The notes: generated by a model from the sequence alone, not told the origin. A stretch of 5,553 nt of DNA from an uncultured Actinomycetospora sp. (GCA_902805495.1 CADCTH010000262.1:1-5553), one strand, 5' to 3'; positions 1-5,033 are shown, counted from the stretch's first letter. Program-made: numbers and translations.

Positions 1-50
1 AAGGCCGCGGGGTCGTCGGGGTGGTGGTAGAGGACCGTGAGGATGTGCAT
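1..50 (-). CDS. Partial CDS (N-terminus only), possible EthD-like protein
   Basis: An ATG at 48-50 on the minus strand opens a frame that runs off the left edge of the window. It reads MHILTVLYHHPDDPAA, 16 complete codons, and then breaks. A short beta-strand-like opening, a Tyr, then a polar 'HPDDPAAF'-like turn resembles the start of EthD-domain proteins (dimeric alpha/beta-barrel fold, small cytoplasmic proteins), which typically open with a strand followed by 'P..DPA.F'. A G-rich stretch (GGTGGGG) ends 7 nt before the ATG and could be a weak ribosome binding site. The gene lies downstream of the DUF6918-like gene on the same strand, behind a probable terminator. With only 16 residues visible the family call is a guess from pattern; the existence of a start here is more likely than the name. 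Confidence 0.5.
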   Translation of the reverse strand, partial: MHILTVLYHHPDDPAA

Positions 51-68
51 GGCGTCACCCCACCACGC

Positions 69-125
69 GCGACGGCCCCGGGACCACGGACCGTTCGGGG
101 AGGTCCGCGACGCCGGGGCCGTCGC
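69..125 (-). terminator. Compound hairpin terminator after the DUF6918-like gene
   Basis: A perfect 13-bp inverted repeat (69-81 with 113-125, GCGACGGCCCCGG and its complement) encloses a second 6-bp hairpin (87-92 with 102-107, CGGACC/GGTCCG). It begins 18 nt beyond the stop codon of the minus-strand gene ending at 144 and lies before the start at 50. There is no U-tract, as is common for actinobacterial terminators. It could equally act as a transcript-stabilising structure. Confidence 0.6.
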
Positions 126-143
126 CGAGGGGAGCGGAGAGGG

Positions 144-593
144 TCAGACGCGGGCGTGCTTCTCCACGACGGTGCCGAGCCCGGGGAGGGCCTCGACGAC
201 GTTCTCCTGGGCCTTCGGGCGGAGCCTGCCGTAGACCGACGTGATGGCCGCGCGGCTGCTGCGCTCGGCGCGCCGGTCGGTGACCGCCAGCAGCGCCTCG
301 GAGGCCTCGTGCGGGCGGGCGGCGAGGAACGCGCCGAAGTCGCCGGCGGGCTCGGTGGAGTACGCGGCCCAGAAGGGCTCGAGCTGCTCGACGAACTCGT
401 CGAGCATCTTGTCGATCGCCTCGGGGATGATGCCCGGCTTGACCTTCTTCACGGCGGCGTAGCCGGTCTTGACGATCCCGCCGGAGATGCCGCTCTTGTT
501 CGCGACCTCGGTGTCGAGCAGCGCCTGCAGGTCCTCGACGACGGCGCCGCGGCGGTCCGAGTCGAGAAGGCGAGCCTTGAGGGTCTCGGCCAT
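144..593 (-). CDS. DUF6918-like conserved actinobacterial protein, 149 aa
   Basis: The protein is 149 aa, starting MAETLKARLL and ending EKHARV. The start at 593 is chosen because GAGGAAGG (600-607) sits 6 nt upstream; the upstream in-frame extension is low-complexity and crosses the 26-bp palindrome. The sequence is mostly amphipathic helix with no signal peptide or membrane segment, so it is probably cytoplasmic. Recognisable blocks are an N-terminal helix ending in VVEDLQALLD (18-27), a Gly/Lys segment KSGISGGIVKTGYAAVKKVK (33-52), DKMLDEFVEQLEPFW (61-75) and a C-terminal helix VYGRLRPKAQENVVEALPGL (120-139). This order matches my memory of the DUF6918 family of actinobacteria, whose function is unknown. 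No catalytic motif is visible. It appears monocistronic, between the catalase terminator (745-789) and its own hairpin (69-125), with an operator-like palindrome upstream. The CDS is secure; the family name is from recall and unverified. Confidence 0.88.
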   Translation of the reverse strand: MAETLKARLLDSDRRGAVVEDLQALLDTEVANKSGISGGIVKTGYAAVKKVKPGIIPEAIDKMLDEFVEQLEPFWAAYSTEPAGDFGAFLAARPHEASEALLAVTDRRAERSSRAAITSVYGRLRPKAQENVVEALPGLGTVVEKHARV

Positions 594-599
594 CGATGT

Positions 600-607
600 C
601 CTTCCTC
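600..607 (-). promoter_or_regulatory. Ribosome binding site of the DUF6918-like gene
   Basis: On the minus strand GAGGAAGG lies 6 nt before the ATG at 591-593. This fixes the start of the 149-aa protein against the longer in-frame alternative beginning at 716. Confidence 0.8.
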
Positions 608-669
608 GGGGAGCAGGGAGCGCGGCCGACCGTACGACAGCTCCGCGGCCGGCCGGGCGGCAGGGGGCC

Positions 670-695
670 CGTGAACCACACGCGTGTGGTTCACG
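670..695. promoter_or_regulatory. 26-bp perfect palindrome, candidate operator
   Basis: The half-site CGTGAACCACACG (670-682) is followed with no spacer by its exact complement (683-695), so all 26 bases are symmetric. It lies 76 bp upstream of the DUF6918-like start, between that gene and the catalase terminator, where the promoter must be. Length, symmetry and non-coding position fit a binding site for a homodimeric regulator such as a TetR- or GntR-type protein. No regulator gene is visible in the window. A role as an RNA hairpin is less likely because there is no natural loop. I could not identify a convincing -10/-35 pair around it. Confidence 0.6.
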
Positions 696-744
696 TCCGA
701 GGTGTACAGGCGGCAACCCGCGCGGGCACCACGGCCCGGTCAGG

Positions 745-789
745 CGAAGGGCCCCTCCGCTCGGGAGATCCGAGCGGAGGGGCCCTTCG
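745..789 (-). terminator. Catalase gene terminator, perfect 20-bp stem
   Basis: Positions 745-764 and 770-789 are exact inverted complements, giving a 20-bp GC-rich stem with a 5-nt loop (GAGAT on the plus strand). The hairpin starts 20 nt beyond the catalase stop codon (810-812). No U-run follows on the minus strand. It separates the catalase transcript from the DUF6918-like gene. Confidence 0.85.
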
Positions 790-809
790 GTCGTTTCGGG
801 GGTGACGCG

Positions 810-2480
810 TCAGCGGCTGGTCTCGAACCGCTCGTTCGCGACGCAGTGGGTCATGACCAGACCGTCGACGTCACGGCGCCCGTTGTTGCCGAGGTTCGCC
901 AGGCGCTGCTGGTCGGACTCGGACAGCGTCTGGCTCTCCAGCGGCTCGAGGTGGGCGACGTCGGAGGCCTTGATGCCCAGGCCCTCGCCGACGCGCTCGC
1001 CGAGCTCGTCCTCGACCAGGAAGAAGTGCCAGACCATGCGCTCCTGCACGTCGCGCTCGCACTGACCCAGCAGCGTGACGAAGTTGTTCACCAGGTCGTC
1101 GCGCTCCCAGTCCTCCATGAGCAGGTACCGCTGGCCGGCCTGCAGGTAGTCCTGGGTGAGCGGGATGCGCTTGCGCGTGAGCCGGCCCTCGATCACGGGG
1201 CCCTGCTCGTCGTGCGTCGGGTACTGCGCCTCGCGCAGCCCGCCGTGGATCGACGGCTCGTAGTTCACGTGCGGGTTGGTGCCCGGCACGTGGTCGACGT
1301 GGTACTCCATCTGCCCGTCCCGCTGGTGGGTGCCCACCCGCGTCTTGGGCTGGTTCACCGGCAGCTGCAGGTAGTTGGGCCCGACGCGGTAGCGCTGGGT
1401 GTCGGAGTACGAGAACGTCCGGCCGATCAGCATCTTGTCGTCGGAGAAGTCGAGACCGTCGACCAGCACGCCGGTGCCGAACGCGATCTGCTCGTTCTCC
1501 GCGAACTGGTTGACGACGTTGCGGTCGAGCACCATGCGGCCCACCGGCTTGGCCGGGAACTCGTTCTCCGGCCAGGTCTTCGTGTCGTCGAGCGGGTCGA
1601 AGTCCAGCTCCGGGTGCTCGCCGTCGGCCATCATCTGGACGCGCAGCTCCCACTCGGGGAAGTCGCCGTTCTCGATGGACTCGTAGAGGTCCTTCGTGGC
1701 GTGCCCGAGCTCGTAGGCCTGGATGTTGGCCGCGTCCTCGTAGGTCATCGAGCGCACGCCCTGCTTGGGGATCCAGTGGTACTTGACCAGCACCGACTCA
1801 CCCTGCTCGTTGAGCCACTTGTAGGTGTTCACGCCGAACCCCTGCATGTGGCGGTAGTCCGACGGGATGCCGCGCGGGCTGAACAGGTTCATGAGCATGT
1901 GCATGCTCTCCGGCGACTGCGACATGAAGTCGAAGATCCGGTTCGGCTCCTGGCGGAACGTCACGGGGTCCGGCTTGAGCGAGTGGATGACGTCCGGGAA
2001 CTTGATGGCGTCGCGGATGAAGAACACCGCGAGGTTGTTGCCGACCAGGTCCCAGTTGCCGTCCTCGGTGTAGAACTTCACCGCGAATCCGCGCGGGTCG
2101 CGGGCGCACTCGGTGGAGTCGCGGCCGCCGATGACGCTGGAGAAGCGGACGGCGACGTCGGTGCGCTTGCCCTGCTCCTGGAACAACTTGGCGCGGGTGT
2201 AGCGGCTGATGGGCTCCGCGTCCTCTCCCGAGCCCCAGGTGCCGAACGCCTCGAAGTAGCCGTAGGACAGCGCGCCGCGGGCGTGCACGACCCGCTCGGG
2301 GATGCGCTCGCGGTCGAAGTGGCTGATCTTCTCGAGGAACTGGTAGTTCTCCAGCGTGGCCGGGCCGCGGGCGCCGACCGTGCGCTGGTTCTGGTTGTCG
2401 TAGACCGGGTGGCCCTGCCGGTTGGTCAGCACCGCTCGGTCGTCGCCGGGCGCCGGACCCTTGCTGGACACGTCGGTCAT
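810..2480 (-). CDS. Monofunctional haem catalase, 556 aa
   Basis: This enzyme dismutates hydrogen peroxide to water and oxygen in the cytoplasm; no signal peptide is present. All family landmarks are present: the distal His66 in FDRERIPERVVHARG (55-69), R112-F-S114, the distal Asn148 in DLVGNNLAVFFIRD (144-157), and the proximal haem-ligand Tyr358 with Arg354 in GRTFSYSDTQRYR (353-365). From R112 to Tyr358 the spacing equals that of human catalase, but between His66 and R112 there are 9 extra residues, located in the AFGTWGSGEDAEP segment (78-90). At 556 aa it is longer than typical small-subunit enzymes of about 480-500 aa because of a C-terminal tail (about 500-556) ending MTHCVANERFETSR; it lacks the large-subunit flavodoxin-like domain. 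The ATG is supported by GAGGAG 8 nt upstream. It lies 42 bp after the PhaC-like gene on the same strand, with a terminator behind it. No furA or oxyR neighbour is visible. The clade within small-subunit catalases was not determined. Confidence 0.97.
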   Translation of the reverse strand: MTDVSSKGPAPGDDRAVLTNRQGHPVYDNQNQRTVGARGPATLENYQFLEKISHFDRERIPERVVHARGALSYGYFEAFGTWGSGEDAEPISRYTRAKLFQEQGKRTDVAVRFSSVIGGRDSTECARDPRGFAVKFYTEDGNWDLVGNNLAVFFIRDAIKFPDVIHSLKPDPVTFRQEPNRIFDFMSQSPESMHMLMNLFSPRGIPSDYRHMQGFGVNTYKWLNEQGESVLVKYHWIPKQGVRSMTYEDAANIQAYELGHATKDLYESIENGDFPEWELRVQMMADGEHPELDFDPLDDTKTWPENEFPAKPVGRMVLDRNVVNQFAENEQIAFGTGVLVDGLDFSDDKMLIGRTFSYSDTQRYRVGPNYLQLPVNQPKTRVGTHQRDGQMEYHVDHVPGTNPHVNYEPSIHGGLREAQYPTHDEQGPVIEGRLTRKRIPLTQDYLQAGQRYLLMEDWERDDLVNNFVTLLGQCERDVQERMVWHFFLVEDELGERVGEGLGIKASDVAHLEPLESQTLSESDQQRLANLGNNGRRDVDGLVMTHCVANERFETSR

Positions 2481-2488
2481 GAGGGGAA

Positions 2489-2494
2489 CTCCTC
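2489..2494 (-). promoter_or_regulatory. Ribosome binding site of the catalase gene
   Basis: GAGGAG on the minus strand, 8 nt before the ATG at 2478-2480, supports the catalase start. It lies in the 42-nt gap after the PhaC-like gene. That gap shows only small 5-bp inverted repeats and no terminator, so read-through from the upstream gene is possible. Confidence 0.8.
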
Positions 2495-2522
2495 GTGGTG
2501 GGACATCGCGAACCCGTCGGGT

Positions 2523-3701
2523 CTACCCGGGTCCGCGCGAGCCCCTAACCGCTAACGCGCCGTCGTGTGCCGCGAGGAACGTCTCCAGGTCGCGCCACGA
2601 GTTCTCGCGGGCGCGGCGTCCGGCCAGGACGCCCAGGTGGCCACCGGGACGGACGACGAAGCGCAGGTCGGGGCTGCCGGTCAGCAGCTCGGTCGCCCGC
2701 TCGACGGCGGCGACCGCGGCGATCGCGTCGTCGGCGCCGGCGACCAGCAGCACCGGCACCCGCACCGCGGCGAGCCGCACCGGGCGCCCGGCGAGGCGCA
2801 GGTCGTCCTGCGCGAGGTCGTTCGACCGGATCACGTGGTGGTAGATCTGCCCGAAGGCGCGGCCGGGGTAGGCCGTCATGCTGGCCATGAGCAGGTCGAC
2901 GGCCTCGATCTGCTCCAGCAGCTCCCGGTCGTCGAGGTGGGTAAGCAGCGTGACGGGCTTGGTGAGGTAGCGCTCGACGCTGGTCAGCTGGAACGCCCAC
3001 TTGACCGCGGTCGCCGGGAACGAGCCGAGCGTGCGGTAGGCCGCGGAGAAGATCCGGCCGCCGGTGTACTCGGCCACCGACCGGAACGGGGCCACCAGGG
3101 GGACCGCGGAGACGTCGACGGGCGAGGCGAACGCGGTGACCGAGCGGATCGGGGCGCCCGAGACGTCGCTCGCCGCCGTGAGCAGCGTGAACAGGCCGCC
3201 CAGGCTCCACCCGACGAGGTGCACCGCCGCGTCGTCGTGCCGCGCCGCCACCGCGAACACGGCGGCCGGGAGGATCTCGTCGACCCAGAGCTCGAGGCCG
3301 CGGCGCCCGGCGGCCGGGCCGCTCGAGGCGTAGGTGACGACGTGGACCTCGCGGCCCTCGGCCAGCAGGTCCTCGACGAGGCTCGCGCCCCGGCGCAGGT
3401 CGAAGGCGAAGTCGGGCGCGCCCAGCGGGGGCACGAGCAGCAGCGGGGCGCGCTGCGGGTCGGGCGTCACGAGCGGCTCGTAGCGCCAGACGGTGTAGCC
3501 CTCGCCGTGCAGGATCGGCAGGCGAGGCAACCGCCGGGTGTCGGCGAGGTGGCCGCCGTGGGCGACGTAGTCCCACAGGTTGTTCCACGCGCGCCGCGGC
3601 GCCGAGGTGGCGGAGGCCGCCGACGTGGGGGTGAGCGCACCGCCGGGCGGGGTGGGCGCCGCGTCCTCGGGGCGCTCCTCGGGCTGCTGCTCGACGGTCA
3701 C
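2523..3701 (-). CDS. PhaC-like alpha/beta hydrolase with Ser nucleophile, 392 aa
   Basis: The protein has an alpha/beta-hydrolase fold of the polyhydroxyalkanoate-synthase-like (PhaC) type. Residues 1-35 are a disordered Pro/Ala/Ser-rich leader. The fold starts around APLLLVPPLGAPDFAFDLRR (85-104), where PhaC proteins carry their LVPP...DL signature. The nucleophile elbow is GWSLGG (164-169) with Ser166; true PHA synthases have Cys at this place. Asp324 or Asp325 in LLVAGADD (318-325) and His355 in RPGGHLGVL (351-359) complete a triad. The Ser suggests a lipase, esterase or depolymerase-type reaction rather than polymer synthesis; the PhaC-like part of mycobacterial Rv1683 is a family parallel. 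No signal peptide is seen. I prefer the GTG at 3699-3701 because a -10-like TACGAT ends 8 nt before it, giving a leaderless transcript; an in-frame GTG at 3747-3749 would add 16 residues. Catalase follows after 42 bp and may share the transcript. The substrate is unknown. Confidence 0.9.
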   Translation of the reverse strand: MTVEQQPEERPEDAAPTPPGGALTPTSAASATSAPRRAWNNLWDYVAHGGHLADTRRLPRLPILHGEGYTVWRYEPLVTPDPQRAPLLLVPPLGAPDFAFDLRRGASLVEDLLAEGREVHVVTYASSGPAAGRRGLELWVDEILPAAVFAVAARHDDAAVHLVGWSLGGLFTLLTAASDVSGAPIRSVTAFASPVDVSAVPLVAPFRSVAEYTGGRIFSAAYRTLGSFPATAVKWAFQLTSVERYLTKPVTLLTHLDDRELLEQIEAVDLLMASMTAYPGRAFGQIYHHVIRSNDLAQDDLRLAGRPVRLAAVRVPVLLVAGADDAIAAVAAVERATELLTGSPDLRFVVRPGGHLGVLAGRRARENSWRDLETFLAAHDGALAVRGSRGPG

Positions 3702-3709
3702 ACGACCGG

Positions 3710-3715
3710 ATCGTA
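3710..3715 (-). promoter_or_regulatory. -10 element of a leaderless promoter for the PhaC-like gene
   Basis: TACGAT on the minus strand fits the actinobacterial TANNNT -10 and ends 8 nt before the GTG at 3699-3701, so transcription would begin at or next to the start codon. No Shine-Dalgarno sequence precedes this GTG, which agrees with a leaderless mRNA. A weak -35-like CTGTCC lies 17 bp upstream (3733-3738). Confidence 0.55.
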
Positions 3716-3748
3716 GGACCGCCCGGGGCCACGGACAGCCGCACGTCA

Positions 3749-3773
3749 CTCACGCGCCGTGAGAGTTCCTCAC
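3749..3773. promoter_or_regulatory. Triple alternating CTCAC/GTGAG half-sites
   Basis: CTCACG (3749-3754) and CGTGAG (3758-3763) form an inverted repeat around 3 nt. The same GTGAG (3759-3763) pairs with CTCAC (3769-3773) around 5 nt, so three half-sites alternate in orientation. They sit immediately upstream of the proposed -35 of the PhaC-like gene, a plausible regulator site. The arms are short, so chance is possible. Confidence 0.3.
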
Positions 3774-3921
3774 TGCGGGTCACCGTTCGGGGACCACCGG
3801 GGTGGCCGTTCGCCCTGGTCCGCGCGACGTTCGCGCATCCGACGTTGGACCGTTCGGGCGCAGGCCGCTCCGCCCGATCGTCCGAGCCACCGTCACACCT
3901 CCGCGCCGTTGGACCAGGTGG

Positions 3922-3949
3922 CGCCGCCCCGGGCCCCCTCGGGGCGGCG
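3922..3949 (+). promoter_or_regulatory. GC-rich leader hairpin upstream of the TTG gene
   Basis: CGCCGCCCC (3922-3930) pairs exactly with GGGGCGGCG (3941-3949). In RNA, three further pairs including one G-U can form inside, leaving a 4-nt loop of C. It ends 14 nt before the ribosome binding site of the TTG-started gene, so it would lie in the mRNA leader. It could be an attenuator, a stability element or only GC-rich sequence; there is no U-tract. Confidence 0.4.
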
Positions 3950-3963
3950 TGGCGCACCGCGAC

Positions 3964-3972
3964 GAGAGGGAG
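3964..3972 (+). promoter_or_regulatory. Ribosome binding site deciding the TTG start
   Basis: GAGAGGGAG is followed by 7 nt and then TTG at 3980-3982. This is the only strong Shine-Dalgarno match near the N-terminus and selects TTG over the upstream ATG at 3845 or the downstream GTG of residue 5. Confidence 0.75.
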
Positions 3973-3979
3973 CACCACG

Positions 3980-4630
3980 TTGATCGAGTCCGTGTCCGAG
4001 ACGCCGTGCGACACCCCGTCCGAGCGGGGCGGTGTGCGGTCGCGGTTCGCCGCGGGCATCGGCGTCGGGCTGGTCGGGGCCGCGTCCCTGAGCACGGCGG
4101 TGTTCCAGACGATCACCCAGTCGTCGACGACCGTCGGCATGCCGGGCACGATCGCCGAGATCGACACCCCGTTGCCCTGGGGCGTGCCCGTGTCGGCGCC
4201 GGTCGCGCCCGCCGCAGTGGAGCCGACGATCACCCCGACCGTCGCCGACCTCGACCTGCGCGCCGACCGCCAGCCCCTGGCGCCGGCCGCCCCGCCCGTC
4301 GGGTCCGTGGCCGCGTCCTCGCCGACCCCGGGCGCGATCGTCGGTGCCCCGCCGGAGCCGCGGTCCGAGCGCGCGAGCACGACCGGCGGGCGCCGGCCGG
4401 TGTCGTCGTCGCCGGGGACGTCGGGCTCCACGCGGCCCACGACCTCGCCGGGCACGTCCTCGCCGGGCACGACCCCATCCACGGAACCGACGACCGGGCC
4501 GACCACCGAGCCGTCCACCGAGCCGTCCGCCGAGCCGTCCACCGAGCCCACGAGCCCTCCGCCGCAGGACACGACGGAGCCGGCCGCGCCGTCGAGCCCC
4601 GAGCCGTCGGAGCCCCCACCGGCGAGCTGA
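3980..4630 (+). CDS. Exported or membrane-anchored Pro/Thr/Ser/Glu-rich protein, 216 aa
   Basis: I do not recognise a family. The protein begins (L/M)IESVSETPCDTPSERGGVR, basic just before the hydrophobic stretch FAAGIGVGLVGAASLSTAVF (23-42), which reads as a signal peptide or N-terminal anchor with positive charges on the inner side. Residues 43-135 are a low-complexity Ala/Pro/Val/Thr linker. Residues 136-216 are a Pro/Thr/Ser/Glu tail with SPGT doublets (154-164) and TEP/SEP-type repeats (168-191), ending SEPPPAS. Such tails are common in actinobacterial envelope proteins, act as wall-spanning spacers and are frequent targets of Ser/Thr mannosylation; that role is inferred. There is no lipobox Cys, LPXTG motif or catalytic domain. 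The start is a rare TTG, fixed by GAGAGGGAG 7 nt upstream; the longer frame from 3845 is dominated by Arg/Pro/Gly typical of non-coding GC-rich DNA. It converges on the small membrane protein gene, sharing the terminator at 4645-4688. Confidence 0.75.
   Translation: MIESVSETPCDTPSERGGVRSRFAAGIGVGLVGAASLSTAVFQTITQSSTTVGMPGTIAEIDTPLPWGVPVSAPVAPAAVEPTITPTVADLDLRADRQPLAPAAPPVGSVAASSPTPGAIVGAPPEPRSERASTTGGRRPVSSSPGTSGSTRPTTSPGTSSPGTTPSTEPTTGPTTEPSTEPSAEPSTEPTSPPPQDTTEPAAPSSPEPSEPPPAS
4505..4552 (+). repeat. 12-bp tandem repeat, four units, in coding sequence
   Basis: ACCGAGCCGTCC occurs at 4505-4516 and 4517-4528, as GCCGAGCCGTCC at 4529-4540, and as a diverged fourth unit at 4541-4552. The repeat is in frame and encodes the TEPS/TEPS/AEPS/TEPT series of the exported protein. 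A separate 15-bp repeat (CCTCGCCGGGCACG core, 4442-4456 and 4457-4471) encodes the SPGT doublet. Unit number could change without a frameshift. Confidence 0.8.
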
Positions 4631-4644
4631 CGCCGGCCGACCAG

Positions 4645-4688
4645 ACGCCGACGGCCCCGCTCCCGAAGGGGGACGGGGCCGTCGGCGT
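4645..4688. terminator. Shared terminator between convergent genes
   Basis: ACGCCGACGGCCCCG (4645-4659) is the exact complement of 4674-4688. Inside, TCCC (4661-4664) pairs with GGGA (4670-4673), with C4660 bulged and a 5-nt loop. It begins 14 nt after the stop of the plus-strand gene and 27 nt beyond the stop of the minus-strand gene at 4716, so it can serve both directions. A short TTCTC follows on the plus strand. Confidence 0.85.
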
Positions 4689-4715
4689 TCTCGCGCGCGC
4701 GGCGCGCGGTGCGCG

Positions 4716-5033
4716 TCAGCCGCGCGGGCGGCGCAGGGCGGTGCGGCGCTCGGGGCGCAGGTGGAAGATCACCGCGGGCAGCACGAGCACCGCGACGAAC
4801 GGCAGGCCGACCAGCGGCAGCACGAACAGCAACGCCAGGCCGGTCAACATGACGACCAGGGCGGTGAGCGGGTTGGTCGCGAGCGCGCGCACGCGCGCGA
4901 GCGCGGGGTGGCGGCGCGCCGCGGTGGTGACGCGTTCGGCGAGACCGGCGGAGCCGGCCGGACGGGCCGTGCGCGGGACGGCGGAGACGGGACGGGGCAG
5001 GGTCGGCGTGCTGTGCGGCCAGGGCAGAGCCAT
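4716..5033 (-). CDS. Small membrane protein, 105 aa
   Basis: I do not recognise a family. Residues 1-52 are a Pro/Ala/Arg-rich, positively charged N-terminus. Residues 55-91 form one long hydrophobic stretch (PLTALVVMLTGLALLF, then VLPLVGLPFVAVLVLPAVIF) with Pro/Gly at 73-78. This reads as a tight two-helix hairpin, or one long helix. The C-terminus HLRPERRTALRRPRG is strongly basic, so both ends are expected in the cytoplasm by the positive-inside rule. There is no signal peptidase site or enzymatic motif. The ATG at 5031-5033 is preceded by GAAGGA, but 13 nt away, which is long; no better start exists before the membrane segment. It stands alone between a shared terminator and a divergent intergenic region. 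The coherent membrane segment with flanking charge supports a real gene, though part of the N-terminus could be untranslated. Confidence 0.7.
   Translation of the reverse strand: MALPWPHSTPTLPRPVSAVPRTARPAGSAGLAERVTTAARRHPALARVRALATNPLTALVVMLTGLALLFVLPLVGLPFVAVLVLPAVIFHLRPERRTALRRPRG

Larger units (their letters stand above)
3702..3979. other. Divergent intergenic region, 278 bp
   Basis: This lies between the minus-strand PhaC-like gene and the plus-strand TTG gene. It holds the leaderless promoter, the CTCAC half-sites, a short inverted repeat GCGCGA-CGT-TCGCGC (3822-3836), two copies of CGTTGGACC (3843-3851 and 3907-3915, each containing a -35-like TTGGAC but no matching -10), two copies of CGTTCGGG (3784, 3851) and a 5'-leader hairpin (3922-3949). 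I found no convincing plus-strand promoter and no additional gene. Confidence 0.6.

Noticed and set aside
144..716. 190-aa longer version of the DUF6918-like protein starting at 716
   Set aside because: The extra 41 residues cross the 26-bp palindrome and look non-coding; a strong ribosome binding site precedes the internal ATG at 593.
1898..1913. Palindrome-like AGCATG/CATGCT around the catalase codons for MHMLM
   Set aside because: It is short and inside conserved catalase coding sequence; the Met/His codon run explains it.
2500..2535. Small inverted repeats (CGGGT/ACCCG) between the PhaC-like gene and catalase, considered as a terminator
   Set aside because: The stems are only 5 bp with 1-2 nt loops, too tight to fold as a terminator, unlike the strong hairpins elsewhere in the window.
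684..2555. 623-codon open frame on the plus strand antisense to the catalase gene
   Set aside because: It is the mirror of the catalase reading frame. The protein is dominated by Val/Leu/Arg/His/Asp with no domain, while the opposite strand encodes a complete catalase with all catalytic residues.
2565..3716. 383-codon plus-strand open frame antisense to the PhaC-like gene
   Set aside because: It is a shadow of the real gene, with a low-complexity Gly/Arg/Asp/Val product and no motif.
3845..3979. Upstream ATG extension of the TTG gene
   Set aside because: The 45 added residues are Arg/Ser/Pro/Gly-rich and include the leader hairpin. No Shine-Dalgarno was noted for that ATG, whereas GAGAGGGAG lies 7 nt before the TTG.
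2545..4572. 675-codon minus-strand open frame spanning the hydrolase, the intergenic region and the TTG gene
   Set aside because: Its Arg/Pro/Ala/Gly-rich product overlaps the PhaC-like gene in another frame and the TTG gene in antisense. Long open frames arise by chance at this GC content.
4883..4899. 17-nt alternating purine-pyrimidine GC/CA tract, potential Z-DNA
   Set aside because: It encodes ordinary Ala/Arg/Val codons (ALARVRALA region) of the membrane protein in very GC-rich DNA, so base composition explains it.
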